A model generated the notes under the pieces. That model had not been told where the DNA came from. It ran no database searches and saw only the letters and a program-made list of their open reading frames with translations. Positions 26,977 through 34,145 of a DNA stretch of 57,321 nt are shown in pieces. The stretch is from NCBI RefSeq assembly GCF_016756745.1, contig NZ_JAESIH010000065.1, positions 1-57,321 on the forward strand. The letters are read 5' to 3'. A program made the translations under genes and the position numbers. This stretch comes from Aminivibrio sp. (GTDB taxonomy: Bacteria; Synergistota; Synergistia; Synergistales; Aminobacteriaceae). Every line of letters starts with the position of its first letter. The first letter of the stretch is position 1.

Positions 26977-28190
26977 CGGTCATTCTCCTTCCAGTTCGTA
27001 CTCAAAAACTCGTGCAAAAGACGCGCGCCCAGAAACACGTCGTCTATCTCGGCGTGCTCTTCCGGACTATGACTCACACCGTCGCGGCAAGGGATGAAGA
27101 CCATCCCGGAAGGCGCGTACGGCGCTATCTTCATCGCATCGTGCCCGGCCCCGCTGGGCATCGTCATGAAATCCGCGCCCAGCCTTTCCGCCGAGGAGCA
27201 CAGCCCGTGCACAATGGACGGATCCATCATCACCGGCATGGACGAAGAGATCTCCTCGAAACGGAAGCGGACCCCCCGCCTCCTCCCGATCTCCGCGACT
27301 TCCTTCCGTATAGCGTCAACAGCGCGCCGCACGCTCTCCGCGTCGATACCGCGCACATCGACCCCAAGGGACGTACATCCGGGGATGACGTTCAACGCGT
27401 TGGGCTCGTTTCGAATAATTCCGACGGTCGCCACCGTCGCAAATTCGCTTTCCGCCTCGCCGCAGCGTTCGACGGCGAGTAGCGCCTCGCCCGCCGCGCA
27501 CAGCGAATCCTTCCGCATTCCCATCGGTGTGGCCCCCGAGTGATCCTGCCGTCCCTCAAAGAACACACGGAAACGAACGGGGGCGGCGATTGCGCTGACG
27601 ATACCCAGCTTCTTCCCCGCAGCCTCCAGGACGCGTCCCTGTTCGATATGCAGCTCAAGATACGCCAGAATATCCGAGGGAGCAGAAACATTATCCGGCG
27701 TATACCCCTTCTCCTTCATCGCGTCGTAGAGACTTTTTCCGTCAGCGTTTTTCGCGATGTGCAGCGTCTCCGGGTCGATCATCCCAACAAAAAGCGCACT
27801 TCCCACCGTCGCCAAGCCGAAAGCGGAGGACTCCTCGCAGCGGAATGCGACCGTCTCCAGCGGGATGGAACGTTTCTCCGCACCGAACTCCGCCATCGTC
27901 AGGAGTCCCGCGAGCACGCCCGCAACTCCGTCATAGCGTCCTCCTTCGGGGACGGAGTCGAGATGGGAGCCGATCAGCACCCTGCCTCCCGCCTTCGCGC
28001 CCGGAAAAGAGATAAAGGTATTCCCAAAGGAGTCTTCCGTGGCGATCAAACCAAGCTCCTCAGCGAAACTCCGCAGCAGAGCATGCATTTCGTCCTCTTC
28101 ATCGGAGTATCCCAAGCGGGTGACGCCCCGTTTCGCCGCTCCGACGGGGTACATTCGGGCAAACCAGTCTTTCAGCATACCGACATCCAT
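26949..28190 (-). CDS. N-carbamoyl-L-amino acid hydrolase (M20 family; candidate ureidosuccinase)
   Basis: A 413-residue protein with the two-metal M20 layout of N-carbamoyl amino acid hydrolases and allantoate amidohydrolases: IGSHLDSVPEGGRYDGVAG, a catalytic ECEESSAFG-like CEESSAFG, LHIEQGRVLE, and a late PSGAGHDAM motif. ATG 28190 is chosen because AAGGAGGG precedes it; a longer in-frame reading to 28451 lacks a site. The family cleaves N-carbamoyl amino acids to amino acid, CO2 and ammonia. As first gene of the operon with dihydroorotase and PyrDK, carbamoyl-L-aspartate is the most economical substrate, giving L-aspartate. Confidence 0.9.
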   Translation of the reverse strand: MDVGMLKDWFARMYPVGAAKRGVTRLGYSDEEDEMHALLRSFAEELGLIATEDSFGNTFISFPGAKAGGRVLIGSHLDSVPEGGRYDGVAGVLAGLLTMAEFGAEKRSIPLETVAFRCEESSAFGLATVGSALFVGMIDPETLHIAKNADGKSLYDAMKEKGYTPDNVSAPSDILAYLELHIEQGRVLEAAGKKLGIVSAIAAPVRFRVFFEGRQDHSGATPMGMRKDSLCAAGEALLAVERCGEAESEFATVATVGIIRNEPNALNVIPGCTSLGVDVRGIDAESVRRAVDAIRKEVAEIGRRRGVRFRFEEISSSMPVMMDPSIVHGLCSSAERLGADFMTMPSGAGHDAMKIAPYAPSGMVFIPCRDGVSHSPEEHAEIDDVFLGARLLHEFLSTNWKENDRCFSFPTAM

Positions 28191-28456
28191 CAAAAACCCT
28201 CCTTTGCACACAGTTGCCGGAGATACAATCAAAGAGTCTCCGTAACCAAATTCCGGGAAAAATCCGTATTTTTCAACTCCGTGATGTACAATAGACGCGG
28301 CAAAAGCTTTCTTCCGAACTGCCGGCTCGTCCGCCGGAGAACCACTGGCTGGTTTGGGGGTTCCGCAGGCGATCGCGGAAAACTCCCAGTACGGGGAACC
28401 GCACACGGACAAGCGGGGGAGGAAAATCCGGAGCGCATTCGAACGAAACATTGTCG

Positions 28457-28485
28457 AGTTTATTCATAGATTCTCTGAATTGCAA
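28457..28485 (-). promoter_or_regulatory. Candidate promoter of the orotate-type operon
   Basis: On the minus strand TTGCAA (28485-28480), 17-bp spacer, TAAACT (28462-28457). It would leave a 5' untranslated leader of about 260 nt before ATG 28190. AT-rich sequence with ATCGATATATAG just upstream (28515-28535) could bind the nearby LysR regulator. No expression evidence. Confidence 0.35.
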
Positions 28486-28547
28486 CACACTAAAAAACAA
28501 TTAAGCCAATAAATTGATTCTATATATCGATTTATTCTTAAAGTAGA

Positions 28548-29135
28548 GTGAGAAGGCCCACATCGTTCAGCTCAAGCACTTCCGGAGTGTCCGCCCTTCC
28601 TCTTAGGGGCAAAGAACACCCGGATCGTCCGATGTCCACCTTTTCCTCGTTGATCTTCAGTCCGAGTCCGGTGATACCCTCCTCTTCGGTTGGGCATTGT
28701 AAATCTCGGCCTCCGCCTTATATTTTTCCTTCCCACGGGGCGCAATCCCGGACCAGGGAGGCCTCCCGTGTTCCATATACGTCCTTCGATGCGTGCCGCC
28801 CCTAATCACCACAGCCGAGGCGATGCCTGTTTCTTTCCGTTGCTTCGGTCATCGGAGTCAGGCTTCTCCTTGTTAGGCAGGATCACCGACGACAACCGCG
28901 TTTTCGAGATCACCGCCGGTTCGCTTGCGCTGCGGCCCCCAGCTTCACTTGACTCGTTCAGCAGTCTTTTCCGGCTCGACTGACGCCCCGGATCGCCCCT
29001 GCGCACCTACCGGCGGCTCCGCAGTGGACTGGAAATTCTGCGGGAGGATCTTGCACCTTCCTGATCCGCCTATGACTTTTGCGGTGCATCTCAACTTCCG
29101 CAGTGCCTTGGCCTCCGAAAAAACCGTTGGAATGA
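28548..29135 (-). other. Possible group II intron RNA remnant and decayed sequence
   Basis: No gene is supported. Read on the minus strand, about 29100-28730 resembles the 5' RNA part of bacterial group II introns in composition and short phrases (GAAGGTGCAAGATCCTCC, GACTGCTGAACGAGTCAAG, GGAAAGAAACAGGCATCG, TATGGAACACGGGAGGCC), but no reverse transcriptase frame follows and no domain V was identified. 28635-28718 is shared with about 21.9 kb. Confidence 0.35.
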
Positions 29136-29348
29136 CCTAAATCCGCAGGTTTTTCAGGCAGAGGGAATGTCGCCGGGCATAAGGTGAATTCGCCCCGCCA
29201 GGGGCGAAGAGATTATCCCCTGGGGAGGGCGCCCGGGCCGAGAAACCGACACGGATGTCGGTTTCAGGTGCAGTTGTCAAGGATGACAATCTGCACCCCC
29301 CGCCCAAGCGTTCCCCGGTGACACTCCCCGCTGAGGTGCGGATTTAGG
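29136..29348 (+). repeat. CCTAAATCC-TIR element, copy D (213 bp) with 5-bp target duplication
   Basis: Ends CCTAAATCCGCAGG and GTGCGGATTTAGG. Direct repeats AATGA at 29131-29135 and 29349-29353. It contains the GGTGAATTCGCC module, the GAAACCGACA...TGTCGGTTTC palindrome and the GGTGCAGTTGTC...GACAATCTGCACC hairpin in the same order as copies A and E. Confidence 0.92.
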
Positions 29349-29359
29349 AATGACTGAAT

Positions 29360-29660
29360 AAAATGACAGGAAGGCCCCTGTTTTGTAAAATAGTTGTCGT
29401 GAAATAACAAAACTACAAAAAGGAGGCCTTCCCGTGACTTCCTTTTCACATCATGCCGATTCAGACGACGATACTCTTTTTTCCGCCGCGGCGTTTTTTC
29501 GCACCTTCGGCATCTCCTGCCTCTTCAACTGCTCAGCCGGGGCGGGAAAGGGAATTCCGCACGCCAGGGTCCTGCATTTTCTCTTCGTCCTCGTCTTCCT
29601 CTGGAAGACCTTCTTCGACACGTCCTTGACCGATCGCTCTTCCGGAAATGCTGAAGTCGG
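29360..29660 (+). pseudogene. IS4-type transposase 5' remnant
   Basis: From GTG 29434 (after AAGGAGG) the frame reads FFRTFGISCLFN..., GKGIPHARVLHFLFVLVF, the usual N-terminal region of an IS4-superfamily transposase group, then loses similarity after about 70 residues and ends at 29841. The DDE residues are absent. Upstream, GGAAGGCC (29370) and GGCCTTCC (29424) are inverted and may belong to the insertion-sequence end. It begins about 10 bp after repeat copy D. Confidence 0.55.
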
Positions 29661-29854
29661 CAATCCGCGCCGGGATGGAGTTGAGGGAAGCTTTTTCGGA
29701 GCTGATGTACGCGTAATGCTCATACGAAAAACACCCGGCTTCCTGAAGAACAGGATGGGCGTTTTATCTGCTTTTTCCTTGTCATCACACCGATTTAGGG
29801 TTTTCAACATCCTGAGAAAGTTGACTTCCGAATATAGCTGAAAGGGGATTCGCA

Positions 29855-30778
29855 ATGAATCTTGATCGAATGAAAGTGTTTTGCTGCGTCGTTGAGAAGG
29901 GTTCGTTTCGGACTGCAGGCGAGGCCCTGTATCTCTCGCAGCCTTCCGTGAGCTACCATGTCTCCGCTCTGGAAGAGGAGTACAAGGTGCGCCTCCTGCA
30001 CCGGAACCGCAACGGTATCTGTCTTACTCCCGAGGGCAGGGCCCTCTATATGCTCGGGAAGGAAATGCTGCTTCTCGCCGACTCGCTCCCGAACCGTTTG
30101 CGGGCCCTCGAACTGCTTGAGTGCGGCGCCCTGTCCATCGGCGTCACCAACCATATCGCGCATGCGATCCTGCCCGAGACGCTCAAGGAGTTTCACAAGG
30201 ACTTTCCCAACATCAACGTTTCGGTATTCACCGGGATGACCATCGACGTGATCGCGAAACTCAAGTCCGGAGAGGTGGAGTTCGCAATCGCGGGAAAGAA
30301 CTTCGCCTGCTCCAACGACCCGGAGCTGACGGTCAGGGCGCTCTGCCACGAAAAGCTCGTCTTCATCGTTCCCAAGGGGCATCGTCTGGAGGGGAAATTC
30401 GTCGAACCCAAAGATCTGGAGACGATCACCGTGATAGGATACGTTGCGCCGCATCCGCTTTCCTACTTCGTTGACAGGGTGCTTATGAACAACCGGATCA
30501 AGCCGTTGAAAAAAGTGGAGGCGGACTCCATTGACCTTATCGTGAAATTCGTCGAAGAGGGGTTGGGCGCGGGCATCGTCTCGGAAAGCGGCGTGAGGAA
30601 AAAACTACGGAAAGGATCCGTCGGGCCGGCCTACATACCGGGGCTCGAAACAATGCAATGGGATATGGACTTTCTGTACGTCACGTCCCGTGGCCTTTCG
30701 TACGCGGGGTGGGAGATGCAACACCGCATCTCCACATCGATAGGCGCCCTTCTGGGGTGCGAAATCTCCCCCCAATGA
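29855..30778 (+). CDS. LysR-family transcriptional regulator
   Basis: A 307-residue LysR regulator. The N-terminal winged helix includes GSFRTAGEALYLSQPSVSYH (residues about 17-36) and LTPEGR; the rest is the periplasmic-binding-type effector domain (residues about 90-300, including VSVFTGMTIDVIAKLKSGEV). ATG 29855 follows AAAGGGG. It is transcribed away from the orotate-type operon, separated by 1.6 kb of decayed and mobile sequence, and is the only regulator near that operon, so it is the best candidate activator. Alternatively it belonged to the lost gene set represented by the EutS-like fragment downstream. Confidence 0.88.
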   Translation: MNLDRMKVFCCVVEKGSFRTAGEALYLSQPSVSYHVSALEEEYKVRLLHRNRNGICLTPEGRALYMLGKEMLLLADSLPNRLRALELLECGALSIGVTNHIAHAILPETLKEFHKDFPNINVSVFTGMTIDVIAKLKSGEVEFAIAGKNFACSNDPELTVRALCHEKLVFIVPKGHRLEGKFVEPKDLETITVIGYVAPHPLSYFVDRVLMNNRIKPLKKVEADSIDLIVKFVEEGLGAGIVSESGVRKKLRKGSVGPAYIPGLETMQWDMDFLYVTSRGLSYAGWEMQHRISTSIGALLGCEISPQ

Positions 30779-30839
30779 AAAATTTCGCTATATCGATAAC
30801 AAGATGGATGATTTATCGCTTTTTTCAGAACTTACTTGA

Positions 30840-31012
30840 AAGATTGAAGGAGACGACTCCAAGAGGGACGGGACCAAGGCGAGGGTGATTCATGAGTACA
30901 TATCGGGAAAGCAGGTGACGCCGGCGCACACGATCTGCAACCCCGGCCACGTGCTGTGTTCGCTGATCGGTGTGGAAAAGTATGGCGCCATCGGCATCAT
31001 GACCGTCATTCC
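30840..31012 (+). pseudogene. EutS/PduU-like microcompartment shell protein fragment
   Basis: The frame open from 30840 reads RVIHEYISGKQVTPAHTICN..., then YGAIGIMTVIPGEG. This matches residue by residue the N-terminal half of the permuted BMC-domain proteins EutS and PduU (family form: IIQEFVPGKQVTLAH ... AIGIMTLTPGE). It stops at PGEG, where the sequence switches to an antisense piece of the SSS transporter gene. About 60 of some 110 residues remain and there is no convincing start codon. No other microcompartment gene is in the window. Confidence 0.72.
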
Positions 31013-31013
31013 C

Positions 31014-31189
31014 GGCGAAGGTACTCTGCATGGGGACGATCATCGCCAGGGGGAGAAGCACGGAGCTGACGCCGCGATTGGCGAGGAAGAAACCCTCGAC
31101 GTTCTTCACACTCTGCGACCTCACGCTGTAGAGCGTGACACCGAGAAGGATGAACAGGTACGCGACAATGACAATAAAACTCTGCATTT
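31014..31189 (-). pseudogene. Duplicated 5' fragment of the SSS transporter gene
   Basis: About 175 bp are roughly 95% identical to 23628-23805, coding for the first ~57 residues of the symporter (MQSFIVIVAYLFILLG... to ...PMQSTF). The reading then runs antisense into the EutS-like fragment. It is cut 2-3 bp upstream of its ATG by a lone CTAAATCCGCAGG repeat end. Non-functional. Confidence 0.85.
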
Positions 31190-31202
31190 CTAAATCCGCA
31201 GG
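31190..31202 (+). repeat. Lone CTAAATCCGCAGG repeat end
   Basis: A 13-bp match to the left terminal inverted repeat of the element family, directly abutting the truncated transporter fragment. No partner end is found nearby. 31203-31401 otherwise holds no recognisable feature. Confidence 0.55.
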
Positions 31203-31401
31203 TTCCGTCCCCCAACGGAAGCGGAAAGACGCTCAAACGGGGGAATAAACCCTTTTCGTTTCCCCGTTCCACGGTTTTCCCTCCTTTTCAGGCGGTTGAA
31301 GCTCTTTTCCCGTTTTGCGGGTAAACTCCATCCGCCCGGAAGATCTGCGCCGTCCTCCGGAAGCTCAAGGAAAGGTAGTAACCCTTCTTTTCCCGCCGGG
31401 A

Positions 31402-32166
31402 TCATGCCTCTCCGGCGGACGCTCCTCCGGAAACGGGAAGGGCGGCGCCGTCACCGTTCCTGTTCAGAATGAAGTCCAGCCCCTTCGGGGTAAAGTTAAG
31501 CACCAGCTCCGGGGGGAAATCCATCTCCCTGAGAAGATCCATGCAGTTGTTCATCTCCCCCACGTCGTACCAGATGTGGGCATCGCTTCCCAGCACCACG
31601 GGCACGTCATGACGGCGGCAGAATTCCAGCATGGTCCGGGCGTTCTTCACGCCGTTTTGCCGCCCCGAGCCCGGGCAGAAACTGGAATTGTTGACCTCGA
31701 GGACCACACTCTCCCGCTTTGCCGCCAAAACCAGCTCTTCGTAGTCAAGAGGGTAGCGGTCATCGTCCGGATGGCCGATGATCTTCACATAAGGGTTTGC
31801 CATGGCGCCGACCAGGGCCCTGGTATTCTGTTCCGTGGTCCCGAAGGGGATACAGGGCGGGTGGAGGCTCGCGACGGCATATTCCAGCTTCCCCAGGATA
31901 TCCTCCCCTGCGTCGAGGGAGCCGCCGTAGTCAATTATGTTCGCCTCGATGCCCTTCACGATCCTGATCCCCAGGAGGGACTCCCGGATCACCTTGTAGT
32001 TCCCGAAATAGAAGGAATGGCACGTGCCGGGCATGGCTGGGGCGTGATCGGAAATGCCGAGGGCGGTGAGCCCCCGTTCCACGGCCGCCTCGATATTCTC
32101 CTTCAGTGAGCTGTAAGCGTGCCCGCTCGCAATGGTGTGGGTGTGCAGGTCAAATAGAGGGTTCAT
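31402..32166 (-). CDS. PHP-domain phosphatase/hydrolase (YcdX-like)
   Basis: A 254-residue PHP-domain protein. Metal-binding motifs in family order: DLHTHTIAS (residues 5-13), GISDHAPAM, GIEANI, ASLHPP, GHPDD, EVNNSSF and GSDAHIW. Length and motif order fit the YcdX type (trinuclear zinc phosphatase family). ATG 32166 follows AAGGAG. Divergent from the methyltransferase gene at 32375, sharing a 208-bp intergenic region. Substrate unknown; cytosolic. Confidence 0.85.
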   Translation of the reverse strand: MNPLFDLHTHTIASGHAYSSLKENIEAAVERGLTALGISDHAPAMPGTCHSFYFGNYKVIRESLLGIRIVKGIEANIIDYGGSLDAGEDILGKLEYAVASLHPPCIPFGTTEQNTRALVGAMANPYVKIIGHPDDDRYPLDYEELVLAAKRESVVLEVNNSSFCPGSGRQNGVKNARTMLEFCRRHDVPVVLGSDAHIWYDVGEMNNCMDLLREMDFPPELVLNFTPKGLDFILNRNGDGAALPVSGGASAGEA

Positions 32167-32374
32167 TGGTTCTCCTTGAGATTTCTCCTGTAATCGTTCG
32201 GATTCTATTCGGTCCTTTCGTTCTTTTGTACACCAGGGACGCCCCCCTGTCCAGACCGTTTCCTGCACAATGGGAACAAAAACGCGAAGCGAGAAGAAGA
32301 AACTCCGGGGATGATTTTTTCCGCCCTTTGAGCCACAATAAAGAGGGTTGGAACACGATGGGAGGAGAGAAACC

Positions 32375-32860
32375 ATGCTGTACGTGCGGGAAACGATCGT
32401 CGGCCCTATGGCCATAGGAAGCGACGGGGAATTCATCACCCACCTCCGCCTGCCGAAAAACACGGCGGAACGTGGCGGTTTCGAAAAAAAGGAGCCGCCT
32501 ATAGTGAAGGAGGCCTTCCGGCAGCTTGAACTCTACCTCGCCGGAAAGCTGAAGAAGTTCGACCTTCCCCTGAAGGCCGAGGGAACCACTTTCATGAAAA
32601 CGGTGTGGGAAAAACTCGTGGAGGTCCCCTACGGAAAGACGGCAAGCTACAAGGATCTCGCCATCGCCTCGGGAAACCCGAAGGCGGTCAGGGCTGTGGG
32701 CATGGCCAATGCGAGGAACCCCATCGCCATCTTCATTCCCTGCCACAGGATCATAGGGGCGAACGGAAAGCTCGTGGGCTACGGCGGCGGACTTGAACTG
32801 AAAACGTGGCTCCTCGAACTGGAGGCGGCCCACTCCCTGGAGGAGTTCTCCGGCCCCTGA
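32375..32860 (+). CDS. ogt: Methylated-DNA--[protein]-cysteine S-methyltransferase
   Basis: A 161-residue DNA repair protein. The active-site motif IPCHRIIG places the methyl-accepting cysteine at residue 123; the preceding helix-turn-helix (YGKTASYKDLAIASGNPKAVRAVG) binds DNA and ANARNP is also conserved. It removes alkyl groups from O6-alkylguanine in a single-use reaction. ATG 32375 follows GGGAGGAGAG; an in-frame GTG-type reading from 32348 is less likely. Confidence 0.93.
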   Translation: MLYVRETIVGPMAIGSDGEFITHLRLPKNTAERGGFEKKEPPIVKEAFRQLELYLAGKLKKFDLPLKAEGTTFMKTVWEKLVEVPYGKTASYKDLAIASGNPKAVRAVGMANARNPIAIFIPCHRIIGANGKLVGYGGGLELKTWLLELEAAHSLEEFSGP

Positions 32861-32869
32861 ACCGGGTCA

Positions 32870-33246
32870 GGACTCCCCCTTCCCCTGGAAAAAAACGGTC
32901 CCGAAGGGCCGCTTCCCCTTCCACCGGCAAAGGGAGCCGTTGAGCAGGATGATTCCCCCGGCCGGAGCCGAGGAACTCCTCCAGGGGAGGCTGGTTCATG
33001 GCGAGGAGAACGTCCACGTACCGCGACACACGGATCGCCGATCTCGCCAACGGAAACGGCGGCCGAGCAATTCGTCGTTCCTCCCCTCGGCAGGAAGAAG
33101 ACGCCGACGGCGGGCATGTCCTCGTGGGACACGTACTCCGGAATCTCGTTCCGGGACGTTATGGGATACCCTGAGAAGAACCGGCATCCCCTCGGCATTG
33201 CCGCTTCCGAGACAGCCTCGTTTCCTTTCAGGGACTGTTTTTCCAT
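32870..33246 (-). pseudogene. Remnants of 2-oxoacid:ferredoxin oxidoreductase alpha and gamma genes
   Basis: From ATG 33246 about 40 residues match the N-terminus of KorA/VorB-type alpha subunits (LKGNEAVSEAA..., GCRFFSGYPITSRNEIPEY). The sequence then jumps to gamma-subunit motifs: RGGTTNCSAAVSVGEIGDP, then in a second frame YVDVLLAMNQPPLEEF, then in a third APAGGIILLNGSL. The rest of alpha, all of beta (TPP subunit) and the start of gamma are deleted, and at least two frameshifts follow. The ferredoxin-type subunit gene at 33290 lies directly upstream, as in kor/vor operons. Confidence 0.72.
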
Positions 33247-33289
33247 GATTCCTTCCCTGCGGGAAGCGCGGACGGATCCTGCGATTTCA

Positions 33290-33505
33290 TCATTTTTTCA
33301 GTTGTATGGCATGCATGGGGCACACGGCGATACAGAACCCGCAGAGAACGCACTTCTCTGGATGAACAACGATTACGGGCCTGCACCCGCAGGCGTTCGC
33401 CTCCTCCCGGAAGGCTATCACACCCCTCTTGCAGATATCCATGCACAGGCCGCATCCCCTGCACTTTTCCGGGTCCAGAAAGATGTGTACCGGCGGCTTT
33501 TTCAT
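33290..33505 (-). CDS. 4Fe-4S dicluster ferredoxin-like subunit (KorD/VorD type)
   Basis: A 71-residue protein with two clusters, CRGCGLCMDICKRG (residues about 15-28) and CVLCGFCIAVCPMHA (about 52-66). Length and position immediately upstream of the alpha-subunit remnant fit the delta subunit of a 2-oxoacid:ferredoxin oxidoreductase. The gene is intact but its partners are destroyed, so it is probably a survivor of a decayed operon. The Shine-Dalgarno (GGCAGG) is weak. Confidence 0.75.
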   Translation of the reverse strand: MKKPPVHIFLDPEKCRGCGLCMDICKRGVIAFREEANACGCRPVIVVHPEKCVLCGFCIAVCPMHAIQLKK

Positions 33506-33761
33506 CCTGCCGACAGGTGGCTTTCAAAGCGCTCATCAATATGCCTGTGAACCTGCTCCATTCTCTCTTTTCCCCTTCCGGTGCACGCCATTTGGGCCTA
33601 TTCTATTGCATCTCTCCGGAAGATGTCCAATCTTTCCAGCCCTTTATGCGAGAGGAATGGCCGAAAATTCCCCCGAAAACCATCATTTCAACGGGAATGG
33701 TCATGATATAATTCAGACAATACCCTCTCCCCCGGGAGAATTCCATCTGGGAGGCTTTCCT

Positions 33762-34145
33762 TTGAACGAAAAAACATATTCCGTGCTTATCTGCGACGAC
33801 TCCGCGATGATCCGGAAAACGCTCAGGTTCATTCTTGAAGAGTGGGGCGTAAGAAACATATTCGAGGCCAGGAACGGCAGTGAGGCCGTGGACATTTACC
33901 GGGAGCGCCACCCCGATCTCGTGTTCATGGATATCGTCATGCCTGAAAAATCAGGCCTCGACGCCCTGGTGGAAATCAGGGAGGAGGATCCTTCGGCCCG
34001 GGTCGTCATGGCGTCGACGACAGGCACGAAGAAAAACCTCATGACCGCCATCGACGCGGGAGCCTTCGATTTCATCCAGAAACCCTTCGAGAAGGACATT
34101 ATCCACACCATCCTCCGGAGAATTCTGAAAGGAGAATTGGACTGA
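33762..34145 (+). CDS. CheY-like single-domain response regulator
   Basis: A 127-residue receiver domain. Acidic pocket Asp12/Asp13 (CDDSAM), phosphorylation site Asp57 (VFMDIVMP), conserved Thr86 (MASTTG) and Lys107 (IQKPFE). The start is TTG 33762, preceded by GGGAGG at 7 nt. It overlaps by one base with the next gene, which carries a CheX-like domain, so the pair likely forms a phospho-regulator with its phosphatase. No output domain is fused. Confidence 0.88.
   Translation: MNEKTYSVLICDDSAMIRKTLRFILEEWGVRNIFEARNGSEAVDIYRERHPDLVFMDIVMPEKSGLDALVEIREEDPSARVVMASTTGTKKNLMTAIDAGAFDFIQKPFEKDIIHTILRRILKGELD

Noticed and set aside
29790-29800. CCGATTTAGGG as another repeat end near the LysR gene
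   Set aside because: Only nine or ten bases match, subterminal sequence does not, and it has no partner end.
33116-33550. Plus-strand frame over the ferredoxin gene
   Set aside because: The minus strand carries two perfect 4Fe-4S motifs and an adjacent alpha-subunit remnant; the plus frame has no family features.
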